64,000 nucleotides of DNA. Origin: Spirometra erinaceieuropaei (Eukaryota; Platyhelminthes; Cestoda; Diphyllobothriidea; Diphyllobothriidae). Of the stretch, positions 55,601 through 63,081 are shown piece by piece. Within the stretch, counting starts at the first letter, position 1. Each line of letters opens with the position of its first letter. The translations under genes and the position numbers were made by a program. The stretch spans positions 485,190-549,189 of the forward strand of contig CACRXP010000165.1 in the NCBI GenBank assembly GCA_902702965.1. The letters run 5' to 3'. The notes beneath the pieces were generated by a model. The model was not told the DNA's origin. It saw only the letters and a program-made list of their open reading frames with translations, and did no database searches.

Positions 55601-58600
55601 TTTCCTGGTTGAGCGTTATTAGGTAATCCATGAGTTGGAGACTGCCGTGCTTGTAAATCTCAATTGGAATCGCGTCTGATTCGTGGACTTTCAAGCTGAA
55701 GATTTGCTGCACAGCCCTGATAGTTTCGTGTAGAAAGGGCGGGAGGTGGAGGTCGGCGTTGGTCTCCATTTGAGGCAGTCGGGCAATGACGGCGTCGTAG
55801 ATGGTGAAGGGGCGTTTGAGGACACCTCTGAAGTCTTTGGCCCATCTCATCAGAATTCACGTCTTCTCAGTGAATAGGGTAGTTCCGTTGGAGCTGAGCA
55901 GAAGCGAGGTTCCTTTGGCCGTGAGACCGTAGATAGCCTTGACAGATGCGTAGAAGTTCTTCCATTCGTTGCAGTCCGCATGCCCTTGGACCTCCTCGGG
56001 CTTGCGAACCGTCCAAGCCTCCTGCATCTCCCACAGCCCCTGTTGCGCAAGGCGGCGATAACGATAGAAGGCTGATGCGTTCTCGTCAGTAGGGCGACTG
56101 ACGTAGGCTTTGTTTAGGCGATGTTCCTCGGCGAGCAGATTGCAGACGGTGGGCGTCATTGTCGTCGAACCAGACCTGATGTTGGCGACGTGCGCCACCG
56201 AGGCATCTAGGGTGGTAGACTGCACCGTGTGCCACAGCTGGCACTATCAGCTGCCACAGAGGCGTTCTCGTCGGCGGCGTTTGCGGCGGCGGCGACGACG
56301 ACTGTAAGGTTGGCTAGCCTTTGGGCCAGTTCATTGCTGAATTGGAGAAGGTGTGCAGCCAACGACAACAAACCGATATTCAACTCAGCAGGGAAACGCC
56401 TATCTTGAGGTCGCCTGTGAGTCTGTAGGCGAATCCTCACCTTGGAGGTGACGAGGCAACGGCCGGTCCACCTCTCGGCACCCGACATCGCCTTTGTCAT
56501 CAGCACGTCCTACTGGTCTCGCCTCCGGACCAGGACATAGTCCAGCAGGTGCCACCGACGCGACTGAGGGTGCATCCACTTGGCCTCCTCCCGCATCGGG
56601 AGGCGGACATAAACGTTGGTCACCAGGAGGCGATATTCTGCGCAGGTTCGCAGGATAAGGAGACCATTGTCGTCGTAGACGGCGATTTCGTGAGGACCAA
56701 GCACTCCCCTCCACACAGCACAGTCTGTCTGGATGCTGGCATTGAAGTCACCAAGACCAAGCAACTTGTCGACCTTCGGCACAGGCGCAAAGAGAAGGCG
56801 TATATCTTCGTAGAACTTGACTTTCGCGTCATCAGGGCCGGCCAGTGGTCGAGTAAAGGCCTTGATGATAGTGGCGGATTTGGATCTGCGAAAAAATATA
56901 CGTAGGCTCATCAGGCGGTAGTTGATGCCCTGCAGCAGACGGTGCAGTCCTACGATGTGGTTCCAGATGGCAAAGGCAACACTCGCGTCTTGTCGCTCTG
57001 CATTTGGGAGGCCGCTCCAGAAGAAGGTGTAGCCGGCACCCACCTCCTCTAGTTGACCTTGTTTGGAGAATCGGATCTCGCTGAGTGCAGCGGTGTCCAC
57101 CTTGTAGCGCGTCAGTTCTCGAGCTACTAACACCTTCCTCCCTTCCGGTCAGTTGTTCCTTGGATTGTCTAGGAGGGGACGAACATTCCAGGCCGCTAGA
57201 GTGAGCTGACTCACCGTAGTGGCCTGTGGGGTGGAGCGGAGGGGAGGGAGAGGGAGGTTTTTGTCTCTTGTTTGATTGTTTTGATCGCATGTATTTCAGT
57301 CTGCGAGCTAAAGTCCGTGCGCAGATGTCGTGAGCCCAGGGTTTGTTTAGGACATCTCTTCCAGCCCCCGGTTCTGCGAGGGGGTAAACATTACTGTCCC
57401 ACACAGGGCTGCTATGTCGTTCCAGACGTCTGCTGAACTCCACTGTGGGTCACAGATTGAGCTAGTGAGAGAACTACCCGATTGGCCTCTGCCGCCTACG
57501 TGGTTGTACGTCGCCCTCGTCGTAGGACTTTTCGACCGTGTGGGAAGAGAGTAGAGTTGGGGATGTGGAGGAGAATTTGGAAGGGGAAAAAACGAGGGGA
57601 GACATGGTGAGATAGAGAGAGAGTAGTAGTGGCAGGGGAAACAGCGTTACTGGGTCTGGGGACATACGACGCGGGATGTGCTCAGCCTCGTTGACCTCGC
57701 TGGTTGACCCGTTTACCGGAGTGCGGCCGTTAGGCGGATCCTAGCTTCGAAGAACCACGTGTGAGAGTTGCGTGCAAGTTAACGAACGCTATCCGAAGTC
57801 GACACCCTCAAGCAAGTAAGCGACCTACCGCGACGATTACATGGGCCCACAGCTGAACCCCCCACATCCCGCGAGGTGATGTTTCCCAGATGCACCCTTT
57901 TAGGGTCGGCCAGGAAGACACTGAGAATATTTGAACGGAACCTCATCAGATTCGTCGGGACTAAAACATTTTACCTGCGACCGACTGGTGCTTGCTGCAA
58001 CTACGAGTGGTTCGACCACTCAGTGGGTCACACAGGATTCCAAAACACCCGTGTTTTCCAGTATTAATCTTCTTAAAGTCTCCAGGACTGAGAGTTTGTG
58101 TATGATTATGAAGAGAACTCAAAACGATCCTCCAATACTGTAAACATCTATAGAATTTTTTACCCCATTATTTCATCTTATAATCATGGAAGTATGCCTT
58201 TGGCTCGGTAGAGGACGGCTTGGAGATATAGAAGTGCAAAAGAAAACAGAGTTTAAAGTTACAATATTAAACGTATTTTACTTAATGAAGCGTCGAAAAC
58301 GTTGGCTTTATTTTCCCTTCTCTGATAGAATCGGCCTCATGCTCATTAGGTTTTCATTTAGCTATAACATCTATGTTTGTCGAATACGTGAGTCAAATAC
58401 CGAAGACGAACTGGAAGTTGCCCTCCCTAATCTTTATTATTCGAGAATTAAGCAGTCTTGTCTGTGATCCGTTCAATGTAGTTTCGTCCTCTTTATCTAC
58501 TCTTTAGGAGATTGAACGGAATGATTCAGCAGCAACGACTCCACCACAAAACCAACCAGTTGTCGTTGCTCGTTCAGCACGACGCAGCGCATGTACGACA

Positions 58601-60898
58601 ACCCTTCAGAGCCTCATTGACAGCATCATCCATCAGGTCCACCTAGAATATCGCTCTGATCTGTGCGAAAACCCAAAACTGGTCAGTATATGCGAGTACG
58701 CGGAACTAGTAAGAACAATGGCTAACTCGCTTCACTTGCCCTCATCAGCTTCAAAACTGCTGGTACTAATAGATGACCTGGATCTCCTCTACCCCTCTAG
58801 CCATGTGGAGTTGTTTCGCTGGATCCCGCACCAACTACCCCGTTCTAACGTGCGTTTCTTAATGAGCACCAGTAATGAAGCCATGGCCATTGCCTTCAAG
58901 GCTCGTTATGGCGAGGGATCGTGCATAAGCGTCGTCAAGGGACCCTCCTTCACAGCTTTAAAGTCAACAGTCCTCCCGTCGCCAATGAACCCAAAAGTTC
59001 AGTCGGCGGTCCAGGAGAACACTGCGCCTCTCTTTGTCCACTGCCTTCTAGACTTGAACGAAACTGCCCTAGAAGACGACATCGTTCCACACGATATTGC
59101 CACAGCCTTTAGGCGGAGACTCCGGCAACTGCAGGTGACATTTGAATCGTCAAGCAAGTGCCTTTCGGATCTTTTGAAAATAACAAAATTCCTTGCCTAT
59201 TCGCGCACGGGTCTTGCCTTAGCGGAACTGTGTGATCTTCTTGAGCTAGAGAACCAAGACACTGCCACACCGATAGGAACCAAGCGAGACCGCATACCTG
59301 TAGGTCACGTGCTCAGATTGCTTTGCGACAGGAGTCTCGGTTTGGCTGACTACTTGGCGTGTATAAAAGACGATCAACGTATAGTATACAGCCTTTCATC
59401 GGAGCAGTATCGAGAAGGCGCTCAAAGCTTCTGGGAACCTGAAGCACCAAGGGAGCCAATAGAAACAGTCGAGAAGGCGACCGAAGAGCAGAGCTTGCCT
59501 AGCTCACAAATAATTCACACAACTCTTTTTAGGTACTGGACAGGCAGTCAAGTCCCTCGACAGAAATCACCTCTCGGTTATCGGGACGGTACACACGAAT
59601 ATGAATACTTTTGGGTTAACCAAACGAGAACTTCGACTAAATTTCCCAAGAGTCGAACTTCCGGTTTACAGTGCAAGTTCAACCTTCGAATGCTGACAGA
59701 AGTTCCCTTCCAACTGGTGAATTCCACCGCGGACATTGTCGAAATGCACTATGAACTTGCGTTCAGGTTCGATTTTATGTTTGGCTGCTTGGGCAAGGCG
59801 GGTCATATGAACGACCTCATTAGTGGGCTATACTTTCTCCGACAACTACCTCAGTTACAAACCAACAGTGAGTTCGATTTGCTTCTCCACCTTTTGCGTG
59901 GACTTTCGCAGAAACTAACACTCGAGCCAAGGCTTTTGAGCGTCGAAATCGTCGGAAGAATTGGGCATCTGGCAGGCTCGAGATTTACGAATATGGGTCA
60001 GACACTGTTATCCAGCATCGATAATCAGGCCAACAGAATAAACTGTTTACAGGCGCTGCTACCAACAATGTACAGTCCTCTGATGCAACCCGAATTGACC
60101 AGAGTAGTTGTTGACGGCGAACAAGACGTCTTTTTGTCAACAATATCCCCAGATAATAGGTTTTTGGTCACAATTGTGTCCGGGTCGTCTGATGAGGACG
60201 ACGAGCAAGTAGCCGGAGACCGTGTGAATGGGGAAAACAGGCTTAACACCGACGCGCCAGATGCTCGCAATCAGTCGGTTGTTATCTGGGACGTGAGGAA
60301 TATTACAAAAGTGCAAATATTTTCAATCGGAAAATGGCCCACATACACGTTTCGAGAACTACTTTACCCACCTGGTCAAGAAGAGTACATCCTTCTAAAG
60401 TACACACAGACTGATGAGAATGGGAAGAAGCTCTTTGGCCTGATTGTCATAAACATAAATCAAGAACTTGTCGAGAACATCTATGTGGCCCCGGAGGGGA
60501 CAGAGGTGCAAATAGTCAGTACCACAAAGTCAAAAATCATGCTAGTCGCTGAAGAGTTAAAGGAAGAGGGAAAAATATTCATCAAAGTCTTGAGTCTCCC
60601 AGATTTCAACGTAGTTTCGCAGCATCTTAAAAGAGTCCCGGCACCTTGTCTGATTGTAAACGCAGAACGCTATATCATCGGTCCCAGCTCATGGGTCAGT
60701 GAAAATTATAAGAAGGCGGACGCTAACCAGCTGCCGCCAAATTGTCTCCAAATACGACCAATCAGTTCGCCGCGGGAGCCGGTGTGTAGATTGGACTGTC
60801 CAGGGATCCCGCAGTGTCTTGCCTCAGGACCGAAGGGTGATACCGTGTTCGTTGGGATGCAAAGCAAGGGCAGTGTCTGCCGATTCGATTTGAATCAG
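43477..60898 (+). CDS. NWD1/2-like: NWD1/NWD2-like NACHT and WD-repeat protein, six exons, 3' end outside the window
   Basis: Six exons join in phase: 43477-43602, 43633-43737, 43776-43943, 46667-46781, 49824-50635 and 58508-60898, giving about 1,239 residues. All junctions are GT-AG. The N-terminus matches the NWD family ([35 protein letters not shown]). A helical linker follows ([19 protein letters not shown]). Walker A is GMPGTGKS at about residues 424-431 and Walker B is [12 protein letters not shown] at about 525-536. A long helical region comes next, then the first WD-type blades ([11 protein letters not shown]..., VVIWDVRN). NACHT proteins are STAND-type ATPases that oligomerise, and WD repeats usually sense a ligand or partner; the role in this animal is unknown. 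The ATG at 43477 is a working start; an upstream exon is possible. The gene continues past a donor at 60899. Confidence 0.85.
43603..43632 (+). other. 30-nt intron in the NWD-like gene
   Basis: It starts GTAAGG and ends CAGTCTAG. It contains the only in-frame stop between two well-matched coding blocks, and its length is a multiple of three, so both sides share one frame. The junction falls between ...VALN and VIDAVDD, the same place relative to the family's FQVID motif. Confidence 0.72.
43633..43737 (+). CDS. NWD-like gene, exon 2
   Basis: It encodes 35 residues, [20 protein letters not shown] and onwards to CLCIPI, corresponding to the acidic stretch and the core beta-strand before the LLG..YG motif. 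It ends ATC|GTAACC in phase 0. Confidence 0.78.
43738..43775 (+). other. 38-nt intron in the NWD-like gene
   Basis: It starts GTAACC and ends ACCAACAG. Its removal changes frame by two and joins CIPI to FFLGHEVDG, restoring the family's LLG.KYG-type motif. The unspliced frame reaches a stop at 43793. Confidence 0.75.
43776..43943 (+). CDS. NWD-like gene, exon 3
   Basis: It encodes 56 residues, [20 protein letters not shown] and onwards to EAYRLDM. This follows the family order: a glycine motif, then P..(I/L)P...E..., then an aromatic/acidic helix. It ends ATG|GTAAGT, a consensus donor, in phase 0. Confidence 0.82.
44170..44420 (+). repeat. Repeat family C, copy 1
   Basis: The blocks CCACTAGCTTCAGCGGGATA, CCAGCACTGGTGCTAGTTAA, ACCCAGACATGTG and GATATTCTACCGCC recur in related form at 47715-47830, 50735-50860, 51040-51180 and 51550-51650. 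Confidence 0.6.
45098..46095. mobile_element. Foldback / MITE-like element family F, copy 3, long near-perfect arms
   Basis: A TA (45096-45097) precedes CAGCATGTGGGC and a TA (46096-46097) follows GCCCACCTACTG. The first and last roughly 330 bp are reverse complements with very few differences (for example GGCTAACTCATGAAATGTCA at the left end, mirrored at the right). The centre of about 330 bp is unpaired. There is no transposase. The near-identity of the arms suggests recent insertion or gene conversion between the arms. Confidence 0.9.
46667..46781 (+). CDS. NWD-like gene, exon 4
   Basis: It encodes 38 residues plus one base: [20 protein letters not shown] and onwards to DDYLKT. It resembles the NWD segment in which a W..(A/I)...I......LL...G helix precedes the Y...(S/V) motif. 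The acceptor is TTCTTCACAG and the donor ACCG|GTGTGT (phase 1). Its phases fit exon 3 and exon 5 exactly. Confidence 0.75.
47480..47605 (-). repeat. SINE-like repeat family A, copy 4 (partial)
   Basis: In reverse complement it has the GCGCAGCATCTGCCGCACTC core and the TAATGTCCAGCGTGTGCCCC region of the family. Only about 125 bp is present. Confidence 0.65.
47700..48220 (+). repeat. Repeat family C, copy 2, with a tandem partial duplication
   Basis: At 47715-47830 the family C blocks occur (GACAGCACAAGTACTGGCTA, CCAGACAAGTGC). The stretch 47816-47893 (with AGTCTCAAATAGACTGA and AGTTAGCGATTA) recurs at 48128-48216 in the same orientation, about 315 bp later. Confidence 0.6.
49105..49480 (+). 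repeat. SINE-like repeat family A, copy 5
   Basis: GGTGACTTGCATGTGAGTTA, GACTTGCGCATCATCTACCG, GGTGTCATGATCAAGTCAAG and ACCACCCCTGGTC occur in family order, with a (CTC)n expansion at 49231-49260 in place of the normal CTCTCTCCTCCCC block. Confidence 0.78.
49231..49260 (+). repeat. (CCT)n microsatellite inside SINE-like copy 5
   Basis: Ten CCT units in a row, expanded from the pyrimidine-rich segment present in other copies of family A. Confidence 0.9.
49824..50635 (+). CDS. NWD-like gene, exon 5 (linker and Walker A)
   Basis: It begins with two bases completing the split Gly codon: [21 protein letters not shown] long acidic, Ser/Glu-rich insert follows (about 49920-50045), then helical sequence, then [20 protein letters not shown] with the P-loop Lys codon at 50597-50599. 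It ends CAA|GTATGT in phase 0. The unspliced frame stops one codon later. The Ser/Glu-rich insert has no clear match in the family that I can recall and may be disordered. Confidence 0.85.
51079..51648 (+). repeat. Family C repeat cluster arranged A-B-B'-A'
   Basis: Segment A (51079-51175, TACACAACCTGCAGAT and TTGCAGCCGCATGAG) recurs at 51553-51648. Segment B (51198-51306, GACATGCTTGTATACCTGAT and CTGTCTGCGTCTGG) recurs at 51424-51535. All four are in the same orientation, but the order of the two blocks is swapped. Confidence 0.7.
51780..52100 (+). repeat. SINE-like repeat family A, copy 6
   Basis: CGATGTCCACCACGTGCTCA, GGTGACCTGTGCGTGAATTA, ACTTGCGCAGCGACCACAGC, GGTGTCAAGACATAGTAAAG and CCACACCCCCCTGGTCTACA-like blocks occur in family order. 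Confidence 0.8.
52140..52740 (+). repeat. Partial family A copies (3' half) with a CA microsatellite
   Basis: CTTAGGCGTGTCACCATACC, GGAAGTGTCATAGGAGGCAC and GAACCCTTGCAGCCTGACAA (52205-52330) correspond to the 3' half of family A; GAACCCTTGTAGCCTGACCC recurs at about 52693. The two parts are separated by unrelated sequence and a (CA)14 run. Confidence 0.6.
52621..52649 (+). repeat. (CA)n microsatellite
   Basis: About 14 uninterrupted CA units. Confidence 0.95.
52740..53210 (+). repeat. SINE-like repeat family A, copy 7, longest plus-strand copy
   Basis: It shows both halves: GATGTCCACCGTCAGCTACA, GGTGACTTTCACGTAATTTA, CGTGTCAGGACATCGTCAAG, then CCTAGGCGTGCCGTCACACC and ACATTTGCAGCCTGACTTTT. 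It gives the best view of the full unit, about 450 bp. Confidence 0.8.
53280..53629 (+). repeat. Possible divergent family A copy
   Basis: GTGTCATAGTTCACGCTGG and CAGCCTGGCACTCAGTCCAT resemble the 3' half of the family, but similarity is weak. It abuts the 3' end of the minus-strand element at 53630. Confidence 0.4.
53630..54170 (-). pseudogene. C2H2/CCHC-type zinc-finger tail of copy 2
   Basis: Minus-strand frames 54135-53881 and 53870-53631 contain [20 protein letters not shown] (a C2H2 finger with the family's second His region altered) and [20 protein letters not shown] followed by [20 protein letters not shown] and a CPQC. The first Cys of the second finger is Arg ([10 protein letters not shown]), so the C..C pair is broken. 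Between the fingers lies a Pro/Ser/Thr-rich linker. In intact members several such fingers follow one another; they may bind nucleic acid. The 3' end of the element is probably truncated here. Confidence 0.82.
54315..54741 (-). pseudogene. Post-RT domain of copy 2
   Basis: The frame 54614-54315 reads [59 protein letters not shown] and a VRVEDE..PKG tail. This is the region that follows RT in many non-LTR elements and ends in DERLPK in the family. A partly overlapping frame (54741-54397) contains the upstream RISKA-type block out of phase. No catalytic role is known for the region; it is diagnostic for the family. Confidence 0.82.
54782..55850 (-). pseudogene. Reverse transcriptase of copy 2, catalytic motif lost
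   Basis: The frame 55850-55293 gives [13 protein letters not shown], then [56 protein letters not shown], i.e. RT motifs 0-2. A second frame (55275-55069) has [20 protein letters not shown] and [13 protein letters not shown] (palm). The F-A-D-D motif C box of the family appears as F-V-D-A at about 54933-54944, so one catalytic Asp is lost. The frame at 55087-54782 is out of register with the rest. It is inactive. Confidence 0.85.
55857..56506 (-). pseudogene. Linker between endonuclease and RT in copy 2
   Basis: Two open frames, 56506-56207 and 56225-55857, overlap slightly and carry the usual linker blocks. The first has [20 protein letters not shown], then SKVRIRL and [25 protein letters not shown]. 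The second has [40 protein letters not shown] and [20 protein letters not shown] frame change separates them. The function in the element is unknown. An Ala-rich simple stretch (GCC repeats at about 56270-56300) lies at the junction. Confidence 0.8.
56510..57190 (-). pseudogene. APE-type endonuclease of copy 2
   Basis: The domain nicks target DNA to prime reverse transcription. Minus-strand reading shows [12 protein letters not shown] at the start (about 57190), then from 57133 [12 protein letters not shown] (the Glu of the ..SE.. motif is retained), [47 protein letters not shown] (the GDFN motif intact), [11 protein letters not shown] and [20 protein letters not shown] (the LDY of the family retained). 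The frame 57133-56510 is open over 207 codons, so much of the domain is preserved. It breaks into another frame near 56510. It is the best preserved part of this copy. Confidence 0.85.
57661..58507. other. Intron 3' portion, nothing recognised
   Basis: No domain, repeat or RNA gene is seen. Plus-strand frames at 57876-58143 and 58186-58467 have no recognisable features and precede the exon acceptor. Confidence 0.4.
58508..60898 (+). CDS. NWD-like gene, exon 6 (Walker B, helical region, WD repeats)
   Basis: Open over 797 codons. It begins [20 protein letters not shown] and reaches Walker [13 protein letters not shown] at exon residues 83-94 (codons about 58754-58789). The arginine-sensor region follows ([17 protein letters not shown]). 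A helical/winged-helix stretch comes next ([34 protein letters not shown]), then a long helical region typical of the family ([28 protein letters not shown]). From about 60118 come WD-type strands ([25 protein letters not shown]). An acidic loop of about 30 residues interrupts one blade (60185-60260). The exon ends at a CAG|GTAAAC donor. Confidence 0.87.
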
Positions 60899-61229
60899 GT
60901 AAACACTGCTTTGTACATTCTCACGCGTGTCTATCAAAGCCTACTGCTTTTCATGTTTAGCCGAATTTAGTAAAAAAAACTTCATTGGAGAAGTAAATAA
61001 ATGGCTACCCTGTCTATCGGCAAAAAGTCGTCAAAACAGGCGTTCAAGTATCAACTTAGTCATTCCTCAACGCCAAAAATCCTCTGACCAAATTATAGGA
61101 AAATTGACGGCCTCGATGTGATTCGAATCAACAACAGCAAGGGCGAGGCTTCAGTCAAATCAACACTCTAACCACCTAAGTTAAGAGGCCCCACCGGGAG
61201 TCGTGAGTTTAATCACACTGAGGTTTGTG
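60899..61229 (+). other. Start of the next intron of the NWD-like gene
   Basis: It begins GTAAAC. Remaining WD repeats should be encoded to the right of the window or in exons not recognised here. The unspliced frame stops at 60970. Confidence 0.5.
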
Positions 61230-61560
61230 GGTCACATAATTTATTCAAAAACGATGAGGTATGACCATGATGCACGTAAGTCAATAAATCCTAGTGTGGT
61301 GGACAAAAGAAAAGGTTTATTAGTATATGAGAAGTGAGATAGGTTAACCAAAACCCTGAAAGGGATGCCCTGAAAGTATAGGGGGGCGCGCACCAATCGG
61401 GTTATAGTACTCACTCGTCCCGTTCTGCCTCGGGGCTCTTTCTCTCTCTCATACCCTGCCAGCAGCCGCACAGCGGCTGGTAATATAGGCAGAATGTCAT
61501 TACTGGCAAAGACACGAAAGACTGAAATGGCAATTTCTGGCCTGTCAGATGTCATCAGCC
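61230..61560 (-). repeat. tRNA-derived SINE family B, minus-strand partial copy
   Basis: In reverse complement, ATGACATCTGACAGGCCAGA, GTGTCTTTGCCAGTAATGAC and CCGCTGTGCGGCTGCTGGCA then GGGACGAGTGAG match the tail of one unit followed by the head of the next, as on the plus strand at 62.7-62.9 kb. Confidence 0.65.
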
Positions 61561-61880
61561 CATATTAAGCGCAGCTATGCGGCTGCCGGTGGGGCTCGGG
61601 AGAGAGCCCTAAGTCACAACAGGACGACTGAGTTCCGTAATGCGATCGGTGAGCGCCCCTCTACCATCGTTAGTATATCCGATTGCAACCGACAGGACAA
61701 AGGACCAGTGGCTCAATGGCTAGGGCTTGTGGCTTCTAACCAACAGGTCGCGAGTTCAAGCCTCGGAGGTTGCATACCGTGGGGTTGGGTATGGCCTGGC
61801 TGATGACGGTTAACAAGTCAGAAATGGCTACTCCAGTCTCTCATGTCTTTACCAAAAATGTCATTCTGCCTAGATATCTT
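61561..61880 (+). repeat. tRNA-derived SINE family B, plus copy 1
   Basis: The head is GCGATCGGTGAGCGCCCCTC. The A-box-like CAGTGGCTCAATGGCTAGGG (about 61707-61726) and B-box-like GCGAGTTCAAGCCTC (about 61751-61765) are followed by the tail GGGGTTGGGTATGGCCTGGC and CCAGTCTCTCATGTCTTTAC. It is not a functional tRNA. Confidence 0.78.
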
Positions 61881-62655
61881 GAAATCTCCCCATATAGGGC
61901 GTGAATTTATAAAAAAAATGCCCTGCTGCACGGCTGACAGCTTCCAAAACACATCCCTAGGAAAATGTCTGGAGAGCCGAGAATCACATTAAGCCTAGCA
62001 TCTTAAGGATTACCCGCTTATGCTTGAAGCAAAGAAAATGCCTTCGTACCATTTGGAACATCCATGACCGCATAAAAATCATGCGTCCCAGCCAAAATCA
62101 AAGTACTGGAAAGTTGTAAAGTCAAAATACAATATCTAAAGGTCTAGGCGACAAACTACGCACCGCGTGTTAGTCGTGTGCCGAGAAAGGAATCCGGTAA
62201 CTCATTAATTTTTCCACGTAAAAACTCGATACCCAACTTGATGGATTGATACTTCTTGTGCAGCGCATAATGGGAGGCTTTTCACGACTAAGAAAACCAT
62301 CGTCCGAATTAACCAAAGAATGTGAAGTCTCCGACATTACTAACATATTTTTATTTCGTCCGTCAGGGTCTTCATGAGAGTTCGGTGGCTTAGATAAGTA
62401 CATTGTCAAATTTTCTGCTGTTGCAGGATGTAAGTGCGAGAAGTCTGACACCCCAGTGGGATGTTCAGTGTCTTCTAGTTCTCTTCAAATACTACTTCTA
62501 GATAAGCGATTTCTTAAATTACCAACGAAACGACTCGTGATTAAGTGATTGGCGGGACCTTACGAAGTTACGACTTTCCTCCTAAAGAAGATTTGAGCTC
62601 TAGACTGTCAAAATATCTGGACTAACCGCGCAGAGCATACTCGACGAGTGATCAG
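61881..62655. other. No supported gene; one minus-strand open frame of 93 codons
   Basis: The minus frame 62451-62170 starts MSDFSHLHPATAENLTMYLS and has balanced composition, but no domain or splice context. It is opposite to the NWD-like gene. It could be a chance frame or an exon of another gene. Confidence 0.25.
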
Positions 62656-62677
62656 TACTACTACTACTACTACTACT
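62656..62677 (+). repeat. (TAC)n microsatellite
   Basis: About seven TAC units, just left of a SINE tail. Confidence 0.9.
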
Positions 62678-62699
62678 GCATCCATTATTACTACTAGTA

Positions 62700-63072
62700 C
62701 AACCATTACTGTTAACACTGGTTATTTCAGTCTCTCTTGTCTTTGTCAGCAATACCATTCTGGCTATATCATGTGCCGCTGTGCGGCTGCTGGTTGGGGT
62801 CGAGAGAACCCTTAGGCACAACGGGATGATTGAGCTCCGTTGAAACGATCGGTGAGCGTCCCTCTATCATTGTATATTCCCGATCGCAACCGACAGGTGA
62901 ACGGGCCCGTGGCTCAGTGGTTAGAGGCGTTAAACTTCTAACTAACAGGTCGCGAAATCGAGCCTCGGGTGTTCCCCGATTCGGGGTTGGGTATGACTGA
63001 CTGACGACGGCTGATAAGCCAGAAATCGCCATTCAAGTCTCCATTGTCTTTTTTGGTAATACCATTCTGCAT
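62700..63072 (+). repeat. tRNA-derived SINE family B, tail plus full unit (tandem)
   Basis: A tail (TTCAGTCTCTCTTGTCTTTG) at about 62727 is followed, after the linker CGCTGTGCGGCTGCTGG, by a full unit: CGATCGGTGAGCGTCCCTCT, A-box-like CGTGGCTCAGTGGTTAGAGG (about 62909-62928), B-box-like GCGAAATCGAGCCTC and the tail to about 63070. The foldback element begins about 10 bp later. Confidence 0.78.
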
Positions 63073-63081
63073 ATACATGTA

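Larger units (their letters stand above)
53630..57660 (-). mobile_element. APE-endonuclease/RT/zinc-finger non-LTR element, copy 2, near full length
   Basis: From 57430 down to 53630 all parts of the family are present in order on the minus strand: a 5' region, APE-type endonuclease, linker, RT, post-RT domain and C2H2-type zinc-finger tail. The frame changes often, so no single long protein is possible. It lies antisense inside the 7.9-kb intron of the NWD-like gene. The start of coding is near 57190 ([16 protein letters not shown]). Confidence 0.88.
50636..58507 (+). other. 7.9-kb intron of the NWD-like gene, packed with repeats
   Basis: It runs from GTATGT at 50636 to the TTTAG acceptor at 58505-58507. 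It contains family C repeats (50.7-51.7 kb), family A SINE-like copies (51.8-53.6 kb) and a minus-strand endonuclease/RT element (53.63-57.66 kb). It splits the NACHT domain between Walker A and Walker B. The stretch 57700-58507 shows no repeat or coding feature. Confidence 0.8.

Noticed and set aside
61707..61770. tRNA gene
   Set aside because: A- and B-box-like sequences are present but no cloverleaf or anticodon stem can be formed, and the unit repeats with a fixed tail, so it is a SINE. The same holds for 11310-11265, 11517-11572 and 62909-62965.
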